From Sinisalibacter aestuarii (GTDB lineage Bacteria > Pseudomonadota > Alphaproteobacteria > Rhodobacterales > Rhodobacteraceae): a DNA stretch of 64,000 bases. The notes under the pieces are model-generated. The model worked only from the letters and a program-made list of their open reading frames with translations. It was not told the DNA's origin and did not search any database. The DNA lies in the NCBI RefSeq assembly GCF_027923545.1, contig NZ_BROH01000009.1, positions 108,422 to 172,421 on the forward strand. The letters are read 5' to 3'. Position numbers and translations under genes: made by a program. Positions 1-8,595 of the stretch are shown here, piece after piece (position 1 is the first letter of the stretch; each line of letters opens with the position of its first letter).

Positions 1-1083
1 TTCGACCTGCGCGCCGGGGTGGCGGAGGGGCTGGTGATCCTGCGCGCGGGCCGCGACGATCCGGGCGAGGTGATGACGCTGGACGAGGCCGACCGGCGCA
101 TCGCCGAAGACAGCGCCACGCGCTACACCAAGGTGCCCGTCACCCCGTCGGAGCGGATCGCCGCGATCACCGAATGGCTCGACACCGGGCCGCTCCCCGC
201 CGGGATCGGCTGGGAATGGACGGGCGACGAACAGGAACAGGCCGACAGCATGGCCTTCCTGTCGAAAGCCTTCGGCGCGGCGCTGTTTTTGATGTTCATC
301 ATCCTGCTGGCGCAGTTCAACTCGCTCTACAACTCGGTTCTGGTGCTGCTCGCGGTGGTGCTTTCGACCGCCGGCGTGCTGGTGGGGATGCTGGTCATGG
401 GCCAGGCGTTTTCGGCGATCATGACCGGCACCGGCATTCTCGCGCTGGCGGGGATCGTGGTGAACAACAACATCGTCCTGATCGACACCTACCAGGATTA
501 TTCGCGCTACATGCCGAAGCTGGAGGCCATCGCGCGCACCGCCGAAGACCGGATCCGCCCGGTGCTGCTGACCACGATCACCACGATGGCGGGGCTGACG
601 CCGATGATGTTCGCCCTGTCCTTCGATTTCATCGGCGGCAGCTACTCTGTTGCCGCGCCCACCGCCCTGTGGTGGACCCAGCTCGCCACCGCGGTGGTGT
701 TCGGCCTTGGCATCGCCACGGTGCTCACCCTGATCTTCACCCCCGCCATGCTGGCGCTGCGCATCTGGATCGCCAGGGGCGCCTATGGCTCCGTGGCCCG
801 GCTGAAGGCGCTCACCCTCGGCGGCGCCAGCCGCGCGGCGCGCGACATTGCACTGACCAAGGCGGCCCGCAAGACGCCGCTGGGCGACCTCGTCTGGGAT
901 TTCGGCGACGAGGCGGAACCCGACGAGGGTGAAGAGGCCCCGGCATTCACCGATGTGGAGACGGTCCTGCGCGACCATGGCAGCGCCCGAACGGCGGCCA
1001 ACAGCGCGCCGCAGGACGACGAGGCCGGGGACGCGGACGACAACCGCGACGCCGACGGCAACCCGCTCAGGGCCGCCGAGTAA
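1..1083 (+). CDS. RND efflux transporter, C-terminal part (start outside window)
   Basis: The reading frame is open from base 1, so the gene begins upstream; 360 residues are visible. They match the C-terminal membrane half of HAE1/AcrB-type inner-membrane proton antiporters: several hydrophobic helices around residues 85-150 and 185-255, including the conserved stretch GIVVNNNIVLIDTYQD, where small residues pack next to the proton-relay helices. The last 110 residues are a charged cytoplasmic tail rich in Asp, Glu and Ala, longer than usual for the family. Such pumps work with a periplasmic adaptor and an outer-membrane channel, neither of which is in the window; the substrate cannot be told. 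The stop overlaps the convergent sulfotransferase-like gene by 17 bases. Confidence 0.85.
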   Translation, partial: FDLRAGVAEGLVILRAGRDDPGEVMTLDEADRRIAEDSATRYTKVPVTPSERIAAITEWLDTGPLPAGIGWEWTGDEQEQADSMAFLSKAFGAALFLMFIILLAQFNSLYNSVLVLLAVVLSTAGVLVGMLVMGQAFSAIMTGTGILALAGIVVNNNIVLIDTYQDYSRYMPKLEAIARTAEDRIRPVLLTTITTMAGLTPMMFALSFDFIGGSYSVAAPTALWWTQLATAVVFGLGIATVLTLIFTPAMLALRIWIARGAYGSVARLKALTLGGASRAARDIALTKAARKTPLGDLVWDFGDEAEPDEGEEAPAFTDVETVLRDHGSARTAANSAPQDDEAGDADDNRDADGNPLRAAE

Positions 1084-1966
1084 AGCGCATCAGCTGCGCC
1101 TGCGCCCGCAGCGAAAGCCGGTCGATCACCTGCCCGATGCCGAGCCGCCGCCAGCGCGGCGCCCAGCCGTCGCGCCGGGCGCGGCCCGCCTCGGCCTGCG
1201 CCGGATCGCGCCCGGCCTCGGCAAGAAGCGCTGCGCCGCTCTGCAGCTCATAGCCGAAAAAGGCCACCAGTTCGGGATCTTTCGCCAGCACCGCATTGGC
1301 CCAGTCCCATTCCTGCGCGGTGAGAAAGGCAAGTTGGCGGCGGGTCTGGTCTTCGATCCCGCGGGTTCGTTCATTGGCCTTGCCGATGATCGTGCCAAGC
1401 GGGCGGGTCTCGATCCCGAGCGCGCGGTTCAGCACCTCAGGCGCGGCGCAGAAATCCTCGTAAGAGATCCGTCCGATCCCGGGATGCGCCTCGACCGCCT
1501 GCCGCATGAACCGCGCCCGCCGCTGCCAGCGCCGTGCCGCGTCCTGCACCGCTTTGCGGCTGAGCGGCGGGTTGGCGTAATTGTAGAGCACGGAGGCGAC
1601 GAAGAAATACGGCGAGGCGGCGGAAAACACCGCCCGCATATCCGGCCCGAAGGTCTCGAAAATCGCATCGGCGCGCAGAAAGTCGGGCGGCGAGGCCTCG
1701 ATGAACAGATCCTTGCCCGCCCGCCGCGCGAGCCGCTCCCATTCACGCCGGATGAACCGCCAGTCGAGCGGGCGCGCCGGATCGTCCCAGGCGTGGCTCA
1801 TCTGGCGCCAGACCGCCGGCGCCATCTGGCCCTCGTTGTTGCCATAGGGCGGCAGATAGCCGCCGGTCTGCTGCGCCAGGTAACGCGCCATGACCGTGGT
1901 GCCGGAATTGTTGAGCGAGAACAGGAAGATAAACCGCACCGCCCGGTGATCCACCGCCTCCGTCAC
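1067..1966 (-). CDS. Sulfotransferase-like protein
   Basis: A 299-residue protein. Near its N-terminus it carries FLFSLNNSGTTVMARYL, which resembles the 5'-phosphosulfate-binding loop of PAPS-dependent sulfotransferases. The rest is Arg- and Trp-rich and fits the general sulfotransferase/P-loop fold, with no residue pattern that gives the acceptor. The GTG start at 1966 overlaps the stop of the upstream ABC exporter gene as GTGA, so the two are probably translationally coupled; an in-frame ATG further upstream would extend deep into that gene and is less likely. Acceptor (lipid, sugar or protein) is unknown. The family call is moderate, the gene itself is clear. Confidence 0.7.
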   Translation of the reverse strand: MTEAVDHRAVRFIFLFSLNNSGTTVMARYLAQQTGGYLPPYGNNEGQMAPAVWRQMSHAWDDPARPLDWRFIRREWERLARRAGKDLFIEASPPDFLRADAIFETFGPDMRAVFSAASPYFFVASVLYNYANPPLSRKAVQDAARRWQRRARFMRQAVEAHPGIGRISYEDFCAAPEVLNRALGIETRPLGTIIGKANERTRGIEDQTRRQLAFLTAQEWDWANAVLAKDPELVAFFGYELQSGAALLAEAGRDPAQAEAGRARRDGWAPRWRRLGIGQVIDRLSLRAQAQLMRFTRRP

Positions 1967-3810
1967 GCCGCCGCTTCTTCTTCCTCGGCCGCCTGCCGGA
2001 CCCACATCGCGGCGTATTTGCCGCCCCGGTCCAGCAGCGCGTCATGGGTGCCCTCTTCGGTGACCACGCCGTTTTCCAGCACCACGATCCGGTCGGCATC
2101 GACGATGGTCGAGAGCCGGTGCGCGATGGTGATCACGGTGCGGCCCTGGCCCATCGCCTTGAGGCTCACCTGAATATCGCGCTCGGTCTCGGTGTCGAGC
2201 GCGCTGGTGGCCTCGTCGAGCAGCAGGATCGGCGGGTTCTTCAGCAGCGTGCGGGCGATCCCCACCCGCTGCTTCTCGCCGCCCGAAAGTTTCAGCCCGC
2301 GTTCGCCCACCGCCGTCTCGTAGCCCTCCGGCAGCGACATGATGAAATCGTGGATCTTCGCCGCCTTCGCCGCCGCCTCGATCTCGGCAAAGCTGGCGCC
2401 AGCCCGGCCATAGGCGATATTGTAGCGGATCGTGTCGTTGAACAGCACCGTATCCTGCGGCACCACGCCGATGGCGGCGTGCACGCTGTCCTGCGTCACG
2501 TCGCGCAGATCCTGCCCGTCGATCGTCACCGCCCCGCCGCTCACGTCGTAGAAGCGGAACAGCAGCCGGCCGATGGTGGATTTGCCCGAGCCGGACGGGC
2601 CGACCAGCGCCACCGTCTCGCCCGCGGGCACATCGACGGTGATGCCATGCAGGATCGGTCGGGCCGGATCGTAACCGAATTCGACGGCGTCGAGCCGGAC
2701 ATGGCCGCCGGTCACCTTGAGCGGGGCCGCCCCCGGCTTGTCGGTCACCTCGGCGGGCTGTTCGAGCAGATCGAACATCTCGGCCATATCCACCAGCGCC
2801 TGGCGGATCTCGCGGTAGACGGAGCCGAGAAAGTTCAGCGGCATGGTGATCTGCACCATATAGGCGTTGACCATGACGAAATCGCCCACGGTAAGCTGGC
2901 CGTTCTGCACGCCGATAGCGGCAAGGATCATCACCGCGACAAGGCCCGCCGTGATGATGAAGCTCTGCCCGGCATTGAGGAAGGCAAGCGATTGCGAGGT
3001 CTTGACCGCCGCCGTCTCGTAGCCCGCCATCGAAGCGTCGTAGCGCTCGGCCTCGCGCCTGTCGGCGTTGAAATACTTCACCGTCTCGAAGTTGAGCAGC
3101 GAGTCGATGGCCTTCTGGTGCGCCTCCTGGTCCTGGTCGTTCATCTGCTTGCGGATCTTCACCCGCCACTCGGTGACCGTGAAGGTGAACCAGACATAGA
3201 GCGCGATGGTGGCGACGACGACGGCCAGATACCAGACATCGAACAGCCAGAAAAAGATCGCCGCGACCATGAACAGCTCAAGAAACAGCGGGCCGATGTT
3301 GAACAACAGGAAGCGCAGCAGGAATTCCACCCCCTTCACGCCCCGTTCCATGATCCGGCTGAGCGTGCCGGTCTTGCGGGTGATGTGGTAGCGCAGGCTC
3401 AGCGCGTGGATGTGCTGGAACGTTTCCAGCGCCAGCGCCCTCAGCGCACGCTGCGCCACCTTGGCAAAGACCGAGTCGCGAAATTGCTGGAACCCGACCG
3501 ACAGGAACCGCGCCACGCCATAGGCCACGGTCAGCCCGATGGCCCCCATCCCCAGCATCCAGGCGCTGCTGACCTCACCCTCGCCGGTGAGCGTATCGAC
3601 CGCGGTCTTGTAAAACAGCGGCGTGGCCACCGCGACGAGCTTGGCGGCAAACAGGAAGAGCATCGCCACAACGACGCGCACCTTGATCTCGGTCTGACCT
3701 TTGGGCCAGAGATACGGCGCCGCGCGCCGGATCGTGCGCATCCCCTGCCCCTTGCGCGCTCCGCTCACCATCTCGTCGGAAATCGTCGTGCGCCCGCCGC
3801 CTCGTCTCAT
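1963..3810 (-). CDS. Atm1/HMT1-type ABC exporter (permease-ATPase fusion)
   Basis: A half-size ABC exporter of 615 residues with an N-terminal six-helix membrane domain (about residues 35-325) and a C-terminal ATPase domain. Visible motifs are Walker A GPSGSGKST (about 404-412), signature LSGGEKQR (about 508-515) and Walker B with DEATSALD. The stretch KYFNADRREAERYD is typical of the Atm1/ABCB7 subfamily, which exports glutathione persulfide, glutathione-metal conjugates or related compounds and supports Fe-S or heavy-metal homeostasis. The ATG at 3810 is chosen because AAGGGGA lies just upstream; an ATG at 3825 is possible. It forms an operon with the sulfotransferase-like gene downstream. 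The exact substrate is inferred from the family only. Confidence 0.88.
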   Translation of the reverse strand: MRRGGGRTTISDEMVSGARKGQGMRTIRRAAPYLWPKGQTEIKVRVVVAMLFLFAAKLVAVATPLFYKTAVDTLTGEGEVSSAWMLGMGAIGLTVAYGVARFLSVGFQQFRDSVFAKVAQRALRALALETFQHIHALSLRYHITRKTGTLSRIMERGVKGVEFLLRFLLFNIGPLFLELFMVAAIFFWLFDVWYLAVVVATIALYVWFTFTVTEWRVKIRKQMNDQDQEAHQKAIDSLLNFETVKYFNADRREAERYDASMAGYETAAVKTSQSLAFLNAGQSFIITAGLVAVMILAAIGVQNGQLTVGDFVMVNAYMVQITMPLNFLGSVYREIRQALVDMAEMFDLLEQPAEVTDKPGAAPLKVTGGHVRLDAVEFGYDPARPILHGITVDVPAGETVALVGPSGSGKSTIGRLLFRFYDVSGGAVTIDGQDLRDVTQDSVHAAIGVVPQDTVLFNDTIRYNIAYGRAGASFAEIEAAAKAAKIHDFIMSLPEGYETAVGERGLKLSGGEKQRVGIARTLLKNPPILLLDEATSALDTETERDIQVSLKAMGQGRTVITIAHRLSTIVDADRIVVLENGVVTEEGTHDALLDRGGKYAAMWVRQAAEEEEAAA

Positions 3811-3906
3811 GCCTGTCCCCTTCATTGATGAAGGTGAGATAGGCCCGGCGGCGCGAAAAGGCCAGAGGCGGCCCGCCCATTGCGCCGGTCCGGCGCGGCG
3901 GCGGCG

Positions 3907-5385
3907 CTATTCGTCACTGTCCGGCAGGGTGAAGACCTGGCCGGGATAGATCCAGTCGGGATCGCGGATCTGGTCGCGGTTGGCGTCGAAGATCTTCCAG
4001 TACTCGATCCCTTCGCCGTAGCGGCCCTTGGCGATGGCCCAGAGCGTATTGCCCGGCTGCACGGTGACCGCCGAGACCGGCTGGCCGCTCGCCGCCGCCT
4101 GCGCACCCGCCGCCGCCAGCACCGCCGGCTCTTCGCGCAGGAACGGCGTTTCGACCCGCGAGATCACCTTGCCCTCGGCGGTCACGCTGTCCACACGCAG
4201 GGTATAAACCCCCGCTTCGACATCGGGCAGCGGTGCGCGCCATTGCCCGCCGGGGCCGACCTCGGCGCTGCCCACGGGCGCGTTGTCGAGGTAGATGTTG
4301 AGCCGGGTCTCGCCCAGGCCCCGCCCGGCAAGCGCCACTTCGCCGCGGTCGTCATAGGCGATCGCGTCGATCGAGAGTTGCGGGTTCGGGCCGGGATCCT
4401 GCAAGACCTGCACCCCGTCCGGCCCGGCCAGCAGGATGCGCGGCGCGGGCGGTTCGGCGGCAGGGGCAGGCGCCGGTTCGGGCGCCGGTGATGCGGGTTC
4501 GGCGGCTGGCGCCGGGGCGGCTTCGGGGGCGGGTTCCACCGCAGGTGCGGCGTCCGGCTCAGATTCAGGCGCCGTGCCGGGTTCCGGCGTGGCGGGCGCG
4601 CTTGGTGTGGCCGGCGCGCTCGGCGCCTCCGGCGCAGCCGGGGCCTCCGCCACGGCCTCCGACCCGGTTGCCGGTGCTTCGGCGGCCATCGCCTCGCCCG
4701 CAGACTCCGCCGCCGGTTCGGCAGGCGGCGCGGCGGTTTCGGGGGCCGGCGCGGAAGGTGTGGGCTGCGCGGGCGCTTCGGCCTCTCCCGGCATCTCCGC
4801 CGGGGCAGGATCGGCCAGCGCCACCGTTTCTTCCGGCATCTCGACGCCTTCGACGATCACGCTCGTCACCGAGGGCAGCACCGTGCCGTCGGGCAGGCGC
4901 GCTTCCAACGTCATCACCCGGTCCACATCCATCGGCGGCAGCGAGAACATGGCAACGAAATTCGCCCCGCCATCGGCATCGGCTTCGGCCACCGGCGCGC
5001 CATCGACGATCACCGATATGGCGGCGCCCGGCTCGGCCCGGCCGGCGACCAGCGCGCTGCCGTCAGGGCGGATGCGCACCACGTCGAACCCCGGCGCGAG
5101 CGCCTCGGGGGGCTCGGGCGCCTCGGGTGCCGCTGGAGCGGCCTCCGGCGCTTGCGCCTCCACCTGTGGGGTTTCGTCCTCGGTGGCGGGTGCCACGGGC
5201 GCCTCAATCTCCTCGGGCGCGTCGCTCTCCGCCGGGGTATCCGGCACGGCAGCCACCTCGGCAGGCGGCATATCCTCCTGCGCCGGCGGTGCGAACAGCA
5301 CCCAGCCCAGCCCTGCGACGATAATCAGGATGAGTGCGCCGACCAATCCGCCGACCCAGCCCGAAAACAATTTGCCCATGTTCAT
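3907..5385 (-). CDS. Membrane-anchored LysM-domain protein with Pro/Ala/Glu-rich linker
   Basis: 492 residues. One hydrophobic helix near the N-terminus (about 8-31) acts as signal anchor and puts the rest in the periplasm. A long low-complexity part rich in Pro, Ala and Glu follows, interrupted by short beta-rich segments that repeat the theme G-x-A-x-V-x-V-D-G-x-P-V (Ig-like). The C-terminal 50 residues form a LysM domain starting VQPGNTLWAIAKGRYG and ending in IYPGQVFTLP, which binds peptidoglycan glycans. This layout is common in Rhodobacterales and suggests an envelope-spanning scaffold, not an enzyme. The ATG at 5385 follows an AGGGGA site; a longer frame from 5460 lacks support. Confidence 0.85.
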   Translation of the reverse strand: MNMGKLFSGWVGGLVGALILIIVAGLGWVLFAPPAQEDMPPAEVAAVPDTPAESDAPEEIEAPVAPATEDETPQVEAQAPEAAPAAPEAPEPPEALAPGFDVVRIRPDGSALVAGRAEPGAAISVIVDGAPVAEADADGGANFVAMFSLPPMDVDRVMTLEARLPDGTVLPSVTSVIVEGVEMPEETVALADPAPAEMPGEAEAPAQPTPSAPAPETAAPPAEPAAESAGEAMAAEAPATGSEAVAEAPAAPEAPSAPATPSAPATPEPGTAPESEPDAAPAVEPAPEAAPAPAAEPASPAPEPAPAPAAEPPAPRILLAGPDGVQVLQDPGPNPQLSIDAIAYDDRGEVALAGRGLGETRLNIYLDNAPVGSAEVGPGGQWRAPLPDVEAGVYTLRVDSVTAEGKVISRVETPFLREEPAVLAAAGAQAAASGQPVSAVTVQPGNTLWAIAKGRYGEGIEYWKIFDANRDQIRDPDWIYPGQVFTLPDSDE

Positions 5386-5484
5386 GTCCCGTATCCCCTG
5401 CGAGCCCGCTCTTCGGCTGGGTTCTTGTGGCAGCCTATCAACCCGGCTACACCCGGTCAAAAGTCTTTCGCCAAAGGGGATGCC

Positions 5485-6042
5485 ATGAGTTCCGCAACCG
5501 CCTCCGTCTGTGTCTATTGCGGCTCACGTTTCGGAGCCGATCCCGCCTATCGCGAAGAGGCGACGGCGCTCGGCGCCGCGCTGGCGGAGGAAGGCTGGCG
5601 GCTGGTCTACGGCGCGGGCGATGTCGGGCTGATGGGCGCGGTGGCCAATGCCACGCAAAATGCCGGCGGCGAGACCTTCGGGGTGATCCCCGTGCACCTG
5701 CTCAGGCACGAAGTCGGCAAGCGCGATCTGTCGGCCTTCATCGTCACCGAGAACATGCATGAGCGCAAAAAGGTGATGTTCATGAATTCCGACGCCATCG
5801 TGGTGCTGCCCGGCGGCGCCGGATCGCTCGACGAATTCTTCGAAGTGCTCACCTGGCGTCAGCTCGGCCTGCATGACAAGCCCGTCTTCCTGCTCAACAC
5901 CAACGGCTATTGGGAGCCGCTCATCGGCCTTGTCGACCACGTGATCGCGCAGGGCTTCGCGGAAGCCTCGCTCAAGGGCTACATGGCCGTGGTGCCCGAC
6001 GTGCCGACGCTCGCCGCCAGCCTGCGCGCCGCCCTGTCCTGA
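5485..6042 (+). CDS. LOG-family nucleoside 5'-monophosphate phosphoribohydrolase
   Basis: 185 residues of the LOG/TIGR00730 family, which releases the base from (cytokinin) nucleoside 5'-monophosphates. Visible are the N-terminal VCVYCGSRFGADPAY, the nucleotide-binding GAGDVGLMGAVA and the catalytic signature PGGAGSLDEFFE (usual form PGGxGTxxE). The start at 5485 has a strong AAAGGGG site eight bases upstream; the open frame runs further upstream but only through the antisense of the LysM gene. In bacteria the physiological role may be nucleotide salvage or detoxification, not hormone synthesis. Its 3' end overlaps the convergent rarD gene by 64 bases. Confidence 0.9.
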   Translation: MSSATASVCVYCGSRFGADPAYREEATALGAALAEEGWRLVYGAGDVGLMGAVANATQNAGGETFGVIPVHLLRHEVGKRDLSAFIVTENMHERKKVMFMNSDAIVVLPGGAGSLDEFFEVLTWRQLGLHDKPVFLLNTNGYWEPLIGLVDHVIAQGFAEASLKGYMAVVPDVPTLAASLRAALS

Positions 6043-6923
6043 CGCAGCGTCTCGACCGAATAGACCGCGACCGCCCCCCAGATCAGCGGAAAGGCGATCC
6101 AGTGCCAGCGCGTCACAGGTTCTAGAAAAATAGTAGATGCGATAACGAATTGCAGCGTGGGATTGATGTATTGCATCACCCCCACCGTGCCCATCGGCAA
6201 GCTGCGCGAGGCGGTGGTGAACAGCATCAGCGGCATCGCCGTCAGCACGCCGGAAAACATCAGAAGCAGGCTGTCATGCCAGGACTGGCCGAAGGCGCCG
6301 AGATTGCGCCCGACAACCCCGGTCCAGCCCTGCATATGCACACCCCAGAGCCAGATCAGCGCCAACGGCGCCAGCACCACCACTTCGGCGGTGACGGAAA
6401 CGGTCGGCCCCGCCACCTGCAATTTCTTCACCACACCATAGATACCGAAGGTGAAGGCGAGGCCCAGCGAGATCCAGGGCGCGACACCGAGTCCGAGGGT
6501 GAGCACTCCCACCGCCAGCACCGCCAGCAACACCGCGAGCCATTTGAGCCGGGTCAGCCGCTCGCCAAACACCACCATCCCCAGCAGCACCGCCACCAGC
6601 GGGAAGATGTAATAGCCAAGGCTCGCCTCGACGGCATGGCCCGTCTGGATCGAGTAGATGAACATGAACCAGTTCACGGAAATCGCCAGTGCCGCCAGGG
6701 TGACGAGCGCCAGGCTGCGCGGGCGGGCGAGCAGCCGGACAAGCTCGCCCAGCCTGCCCCGCAGGCCCAGCACAACGCCGAAAAAGACCAGCGACCAGAG
6801 CGTGCGATGCGCCAGCACTTCGAGCGGCGGCACATGGGCCAGAAGCTTGTAATAAAGCGACGAGAGGCCCCAGATCACCGTGGCCCCGATCATCGCCGCC
6901 ATGCCTCTGGACGTGTCGCTCAT
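5979..6923 (-). CDS. rarD: RarD-type EamA-family transporter
   Basis: A 314-residue protein with about ten hydrophobic helices, arranged as two EamA repeats of the drug/metabolite transporter superfamily. The opening GATVIWGLSSLYYKLLAHVP and the motif EVLAHRTLWS are characteristic of RarD, an inner-membrane permease whose substrate is not settled. The ATG at 6923 is preferred to an upstream in-frame start at 7061 because the intervening 46 residues are Arg/Pro-rich and not hydrophobic. The C-terminal 21 codons overlap the LOG gene on the other strand, so the last residues are constrained by two proteins. Confidence 0.88.
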   Translation of the reverse strand: MSDTSRGMAAMIGATVIWGLSSLYYKLLAHVPPLEVLAHRTLWSLVFFGVVLGLRGRLGELVRLLARPRSLALVTLAALAISVNWFMFIYSIQTGHAVEASLGYYIFPLVAVLLGMVVFGERLTRLKWLAVLLAVLAVGVLTLGLGVAPWISLGLAFTFGIYGVVKKLQVAGPTVSVTAEVVVLAPLALIWLWGVHMQGWTGVVGRNLGAFGQSWHDSLLLMFSGVLTAMPLMLFTTASRSLPMGTVGVMQYINPTLQFVIASTIFLEPVTRWHWIAFPLIWGAVAVYSVETLRQDRAARRLAASVGTSGTTAM

Positions 6924-7111
6924 CCCCGCCTTGGGCCAGTTTCGCCCCTGCCTGTCAAGGCTTGACGGCACGGCCCGGAGGATGAGACAACCGGGGCGCA
7001 ACCCAATGGGCGCTGAGCGCGGTCCGGACGCATCCGGGCAACCGCGGCGCTTCGGCCCCATCGTGCAAAGGTTGCCACGAATCCCCGGGGCCGGAATTCA
7101 GGAGCCCCGCG

Positions 7112-8476
7112 ATGAAAACCATCATCGAACCCTTCCGCATCAAATCCGTCGAACCGATCCGCATGACCACCCGCGAGGAGCGCGCGCGGCTGATCCGCGA
7201 GGCGGGATACAACGTCTTCGCGCTGCATTCCGACGATGTGCTGATCGACCTGCTGACCGACTCGGGCACCGGCGCGATGAGCGCGGCGCAATGGGCCGCC
7301 GTGATGCGCGGCGACGAGAGCTATGCCGGATCGCCCAGCTACTACCGCTTCCGCGATGCGGTGCAGGCGCTGATGCCGTTCAAACATGTGATCCCCACCC
7401 ACCAGGGCCGCGCCGCCGAGGCGATCCTGTTCGACGTGTTCGGCGGTGCCGGCAAGCGGATCCCGTCCAACACCCATTTCGACACCACCCGCGGCAATAT
7501 CGAATCCACCGGCGCCGGGGCGGACGATCTGGTGATCGCCGAGGGGCGCGATCCGGCGAACCTGCATCCGTTCAAGGGCAATATGGATCTGGACCGGCTC
7601 GATGCCTATCTCGGCGAGCACGGCGCGTCGGTGCCCTGCGTGATGCTCACCATCACCAACAATGCCGGCGGCGGCCAGCCGGTGAGCCTTGAGAATATCC
7701 GCGCCACCGCCGCCATCGCCCGCGCCCATGGCAAGCCCTTCTTCATCGACGGCTGCCGCTTCGCCGAGAACGCCTGGTTCATCAAGAGCCGCGAACCAGG
7801 CCAGCAGGACCGCACGATCCCCGATATCGTGCGCGATTGCTTCGCCGAGGCCGACGGGATGACGATGAGCGCCAAGAAGGACGCCTTCGGCAATATCGGC
7901 GGCTGGCTGGCGCTGAACGACGATGCGCTGGCCGAGGAGGCGCGCAACCACCTGATCCGCACCGAGGGCTTTCCCACCTATGGCGGGCTGGCCGGGCGCG
8001 ATCTGGAGGCGCTGGCGCAGGGGTTGAGCGAGATCGTCGACGAGGATTACCTGCGCTACCGCATCCGCACCAACGAATACATCATCGAAAAGCTCGACGC
8101 GCTCGGCGTGCCGGTGGTGAAGCCGGCGGGCGGCCATGCGGTGTTTGTCGATGCGCGGGCCTGGCTCAGCCACATCCCGCCGCTGGAATATCCCGGCCAG
8201 GCGCTGGCCGTGGCGCTCTACGAGATTGCCGGGGTGCGCTCGGTGGAGATCGGCACGGTGATGTTCGGCCGCCACCCGGACGGGTCGGAAACCCCCGCCG
8301 CGATGGACCTCGTGCGCCTCGCCTTCCCGCGCCGCACCTATACCCAGAGCCATGCCGATTACATCGTCGAGGCCTTCGGTGAGCTGGCGGAGGTGAAAGA
8401 CAGCCTCACCGGCTACCGCATCGTGAAGGAGCCGAAGCTGATGCGCCACTTCACCTGCCTGTTCGAGAGGCTGTGA
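7112..8476 (+). CDS. tnaA: Tryptophanase (tryptophan indole-lyase)
   Basis: 454 residues of the PLP-dependent beta-eliminating lyase family, splitting L-tryptophan into indole, pyruvate and ammonia. The PLP lysine is Lys256 in MSAKKDAFGNIGG. Three positions that separate tryptophanase from tyrosine phenol-lyase favour tryptophanase: Asp124 in HFDTTRG (Thr in the phenol-lyase), Ile380 in VRSVEIG (Arg in the phenol-lyase) and His446 in PKLMRHFT (Phe in the phenol-lyase). These equivalences are recalled from the E. coli and Citrobacter enzymes. The ATG at 7112 follows AGGAG. No tnaC-like leader and no adjacent tryptophan permease are seen. A repeat element and the sodB terminator lie downstream. 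Confidence 0.9.
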   Translation: MKTIIEPFRIKSVEPIRMTTREERARLIREAGYNVFALHSDDVLIDLLTDSGTGAMSAAQWAAVMRGDESYAGSPSYYRFRDAVQALMPFKHVIPTHQGRAAEAILFDVFGGAGKRIPSNTHFDTTRGNIESTGAGADDLVIAEGRDPANLHPFKGNMDLDRLDAYLGEHGASVPCVMLTITNNAGGGQPVSLENIRATAAIARAHGKPFFIDGCRFAENAWFIKSREPGQQDRTIPDIVRDCFAEADGMTMSAKKDAFGNIGGWLALNDDALAEEARNHLIRTEGFPTYGGLAGRDLEALAQGLSEIVDEDYLRYRIRTNEYIIEKLDALGVPVVKPAGGHAVFVDARAWLSHIPPLEYPGQALAVALYEIAGVRSVEIGTVMFGRHPDGSETPAAMDLVRLAFPRRTYTQSHADYIVEAFGELAEVKDSLTGYRIVKEPKLMRHFTCLFERL

Positions 8477-8482
8477 GGCCGG

Positions 8483-8537
8483 GCCGGGGGTTTCACACCC
8501 CCGGACCCCCGTGGGATATTTTGAGCAAGATGAAGGA
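8483..8537 (+). repeat. Dispersed hairpin-plus-core repeat, copy 1
   Basis: Just after tnaA there is a hairpin (CCGGGGGT, loop, ACCCCCGG at 8484-8504) followed by a GGGATATTTTGAGCAAGATGAAGG-like core. The same layout, GC hairpin then GGAGTATTT, then GCAAGGATGAAGG, occurs at 35877-35930 (opposite orientation) and 54921-54975. Copies sit directly behind gene ends. Similar elements are widespread between genes in Rhodobacterales; function is unknown, possibly mRNA 3'-end protection or transcription termination. Confidence 0.6.
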
Positions 8538-8547
8538 CCAGACACAA

Positions 8548-8572
8548 AACCGGCCCCGCGATGGGGCCGGTT
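8548..8572 (-). terminator. Intrinsic terminator of sodB
   Basis: A perfect 10-bp stem, AACCGGCCCC and GGGGCCGGTT, closes a 5-base loop. Read on the minus strand it is followed by TTTGTGTC. It lies about 25 bases behind the sodB stop codon, in the right orientation to end that transcript, and may also serve tnaA from the other side. Confidence 0.75.
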
Positions 8573-8595
8573 GTGGTGTGTCGCTGTAGCGCGGA

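Noticed and set aside
2044..3828. Plus-strand frame of 594 codons opposite the Atm1-type gene
   Set aside because: Composition (His, Gln, Arg, Asp) is that of antisense to a conserved ABC exporter; no domain and no ribosome site.
7112..8476. Tyrosine phenol-lyase instead of tryptophanase
   Set aside because: Asp124, Ile380 and His446 match tryptophanase; the phenol-lyase has Thr, Arg and Phe at these places.
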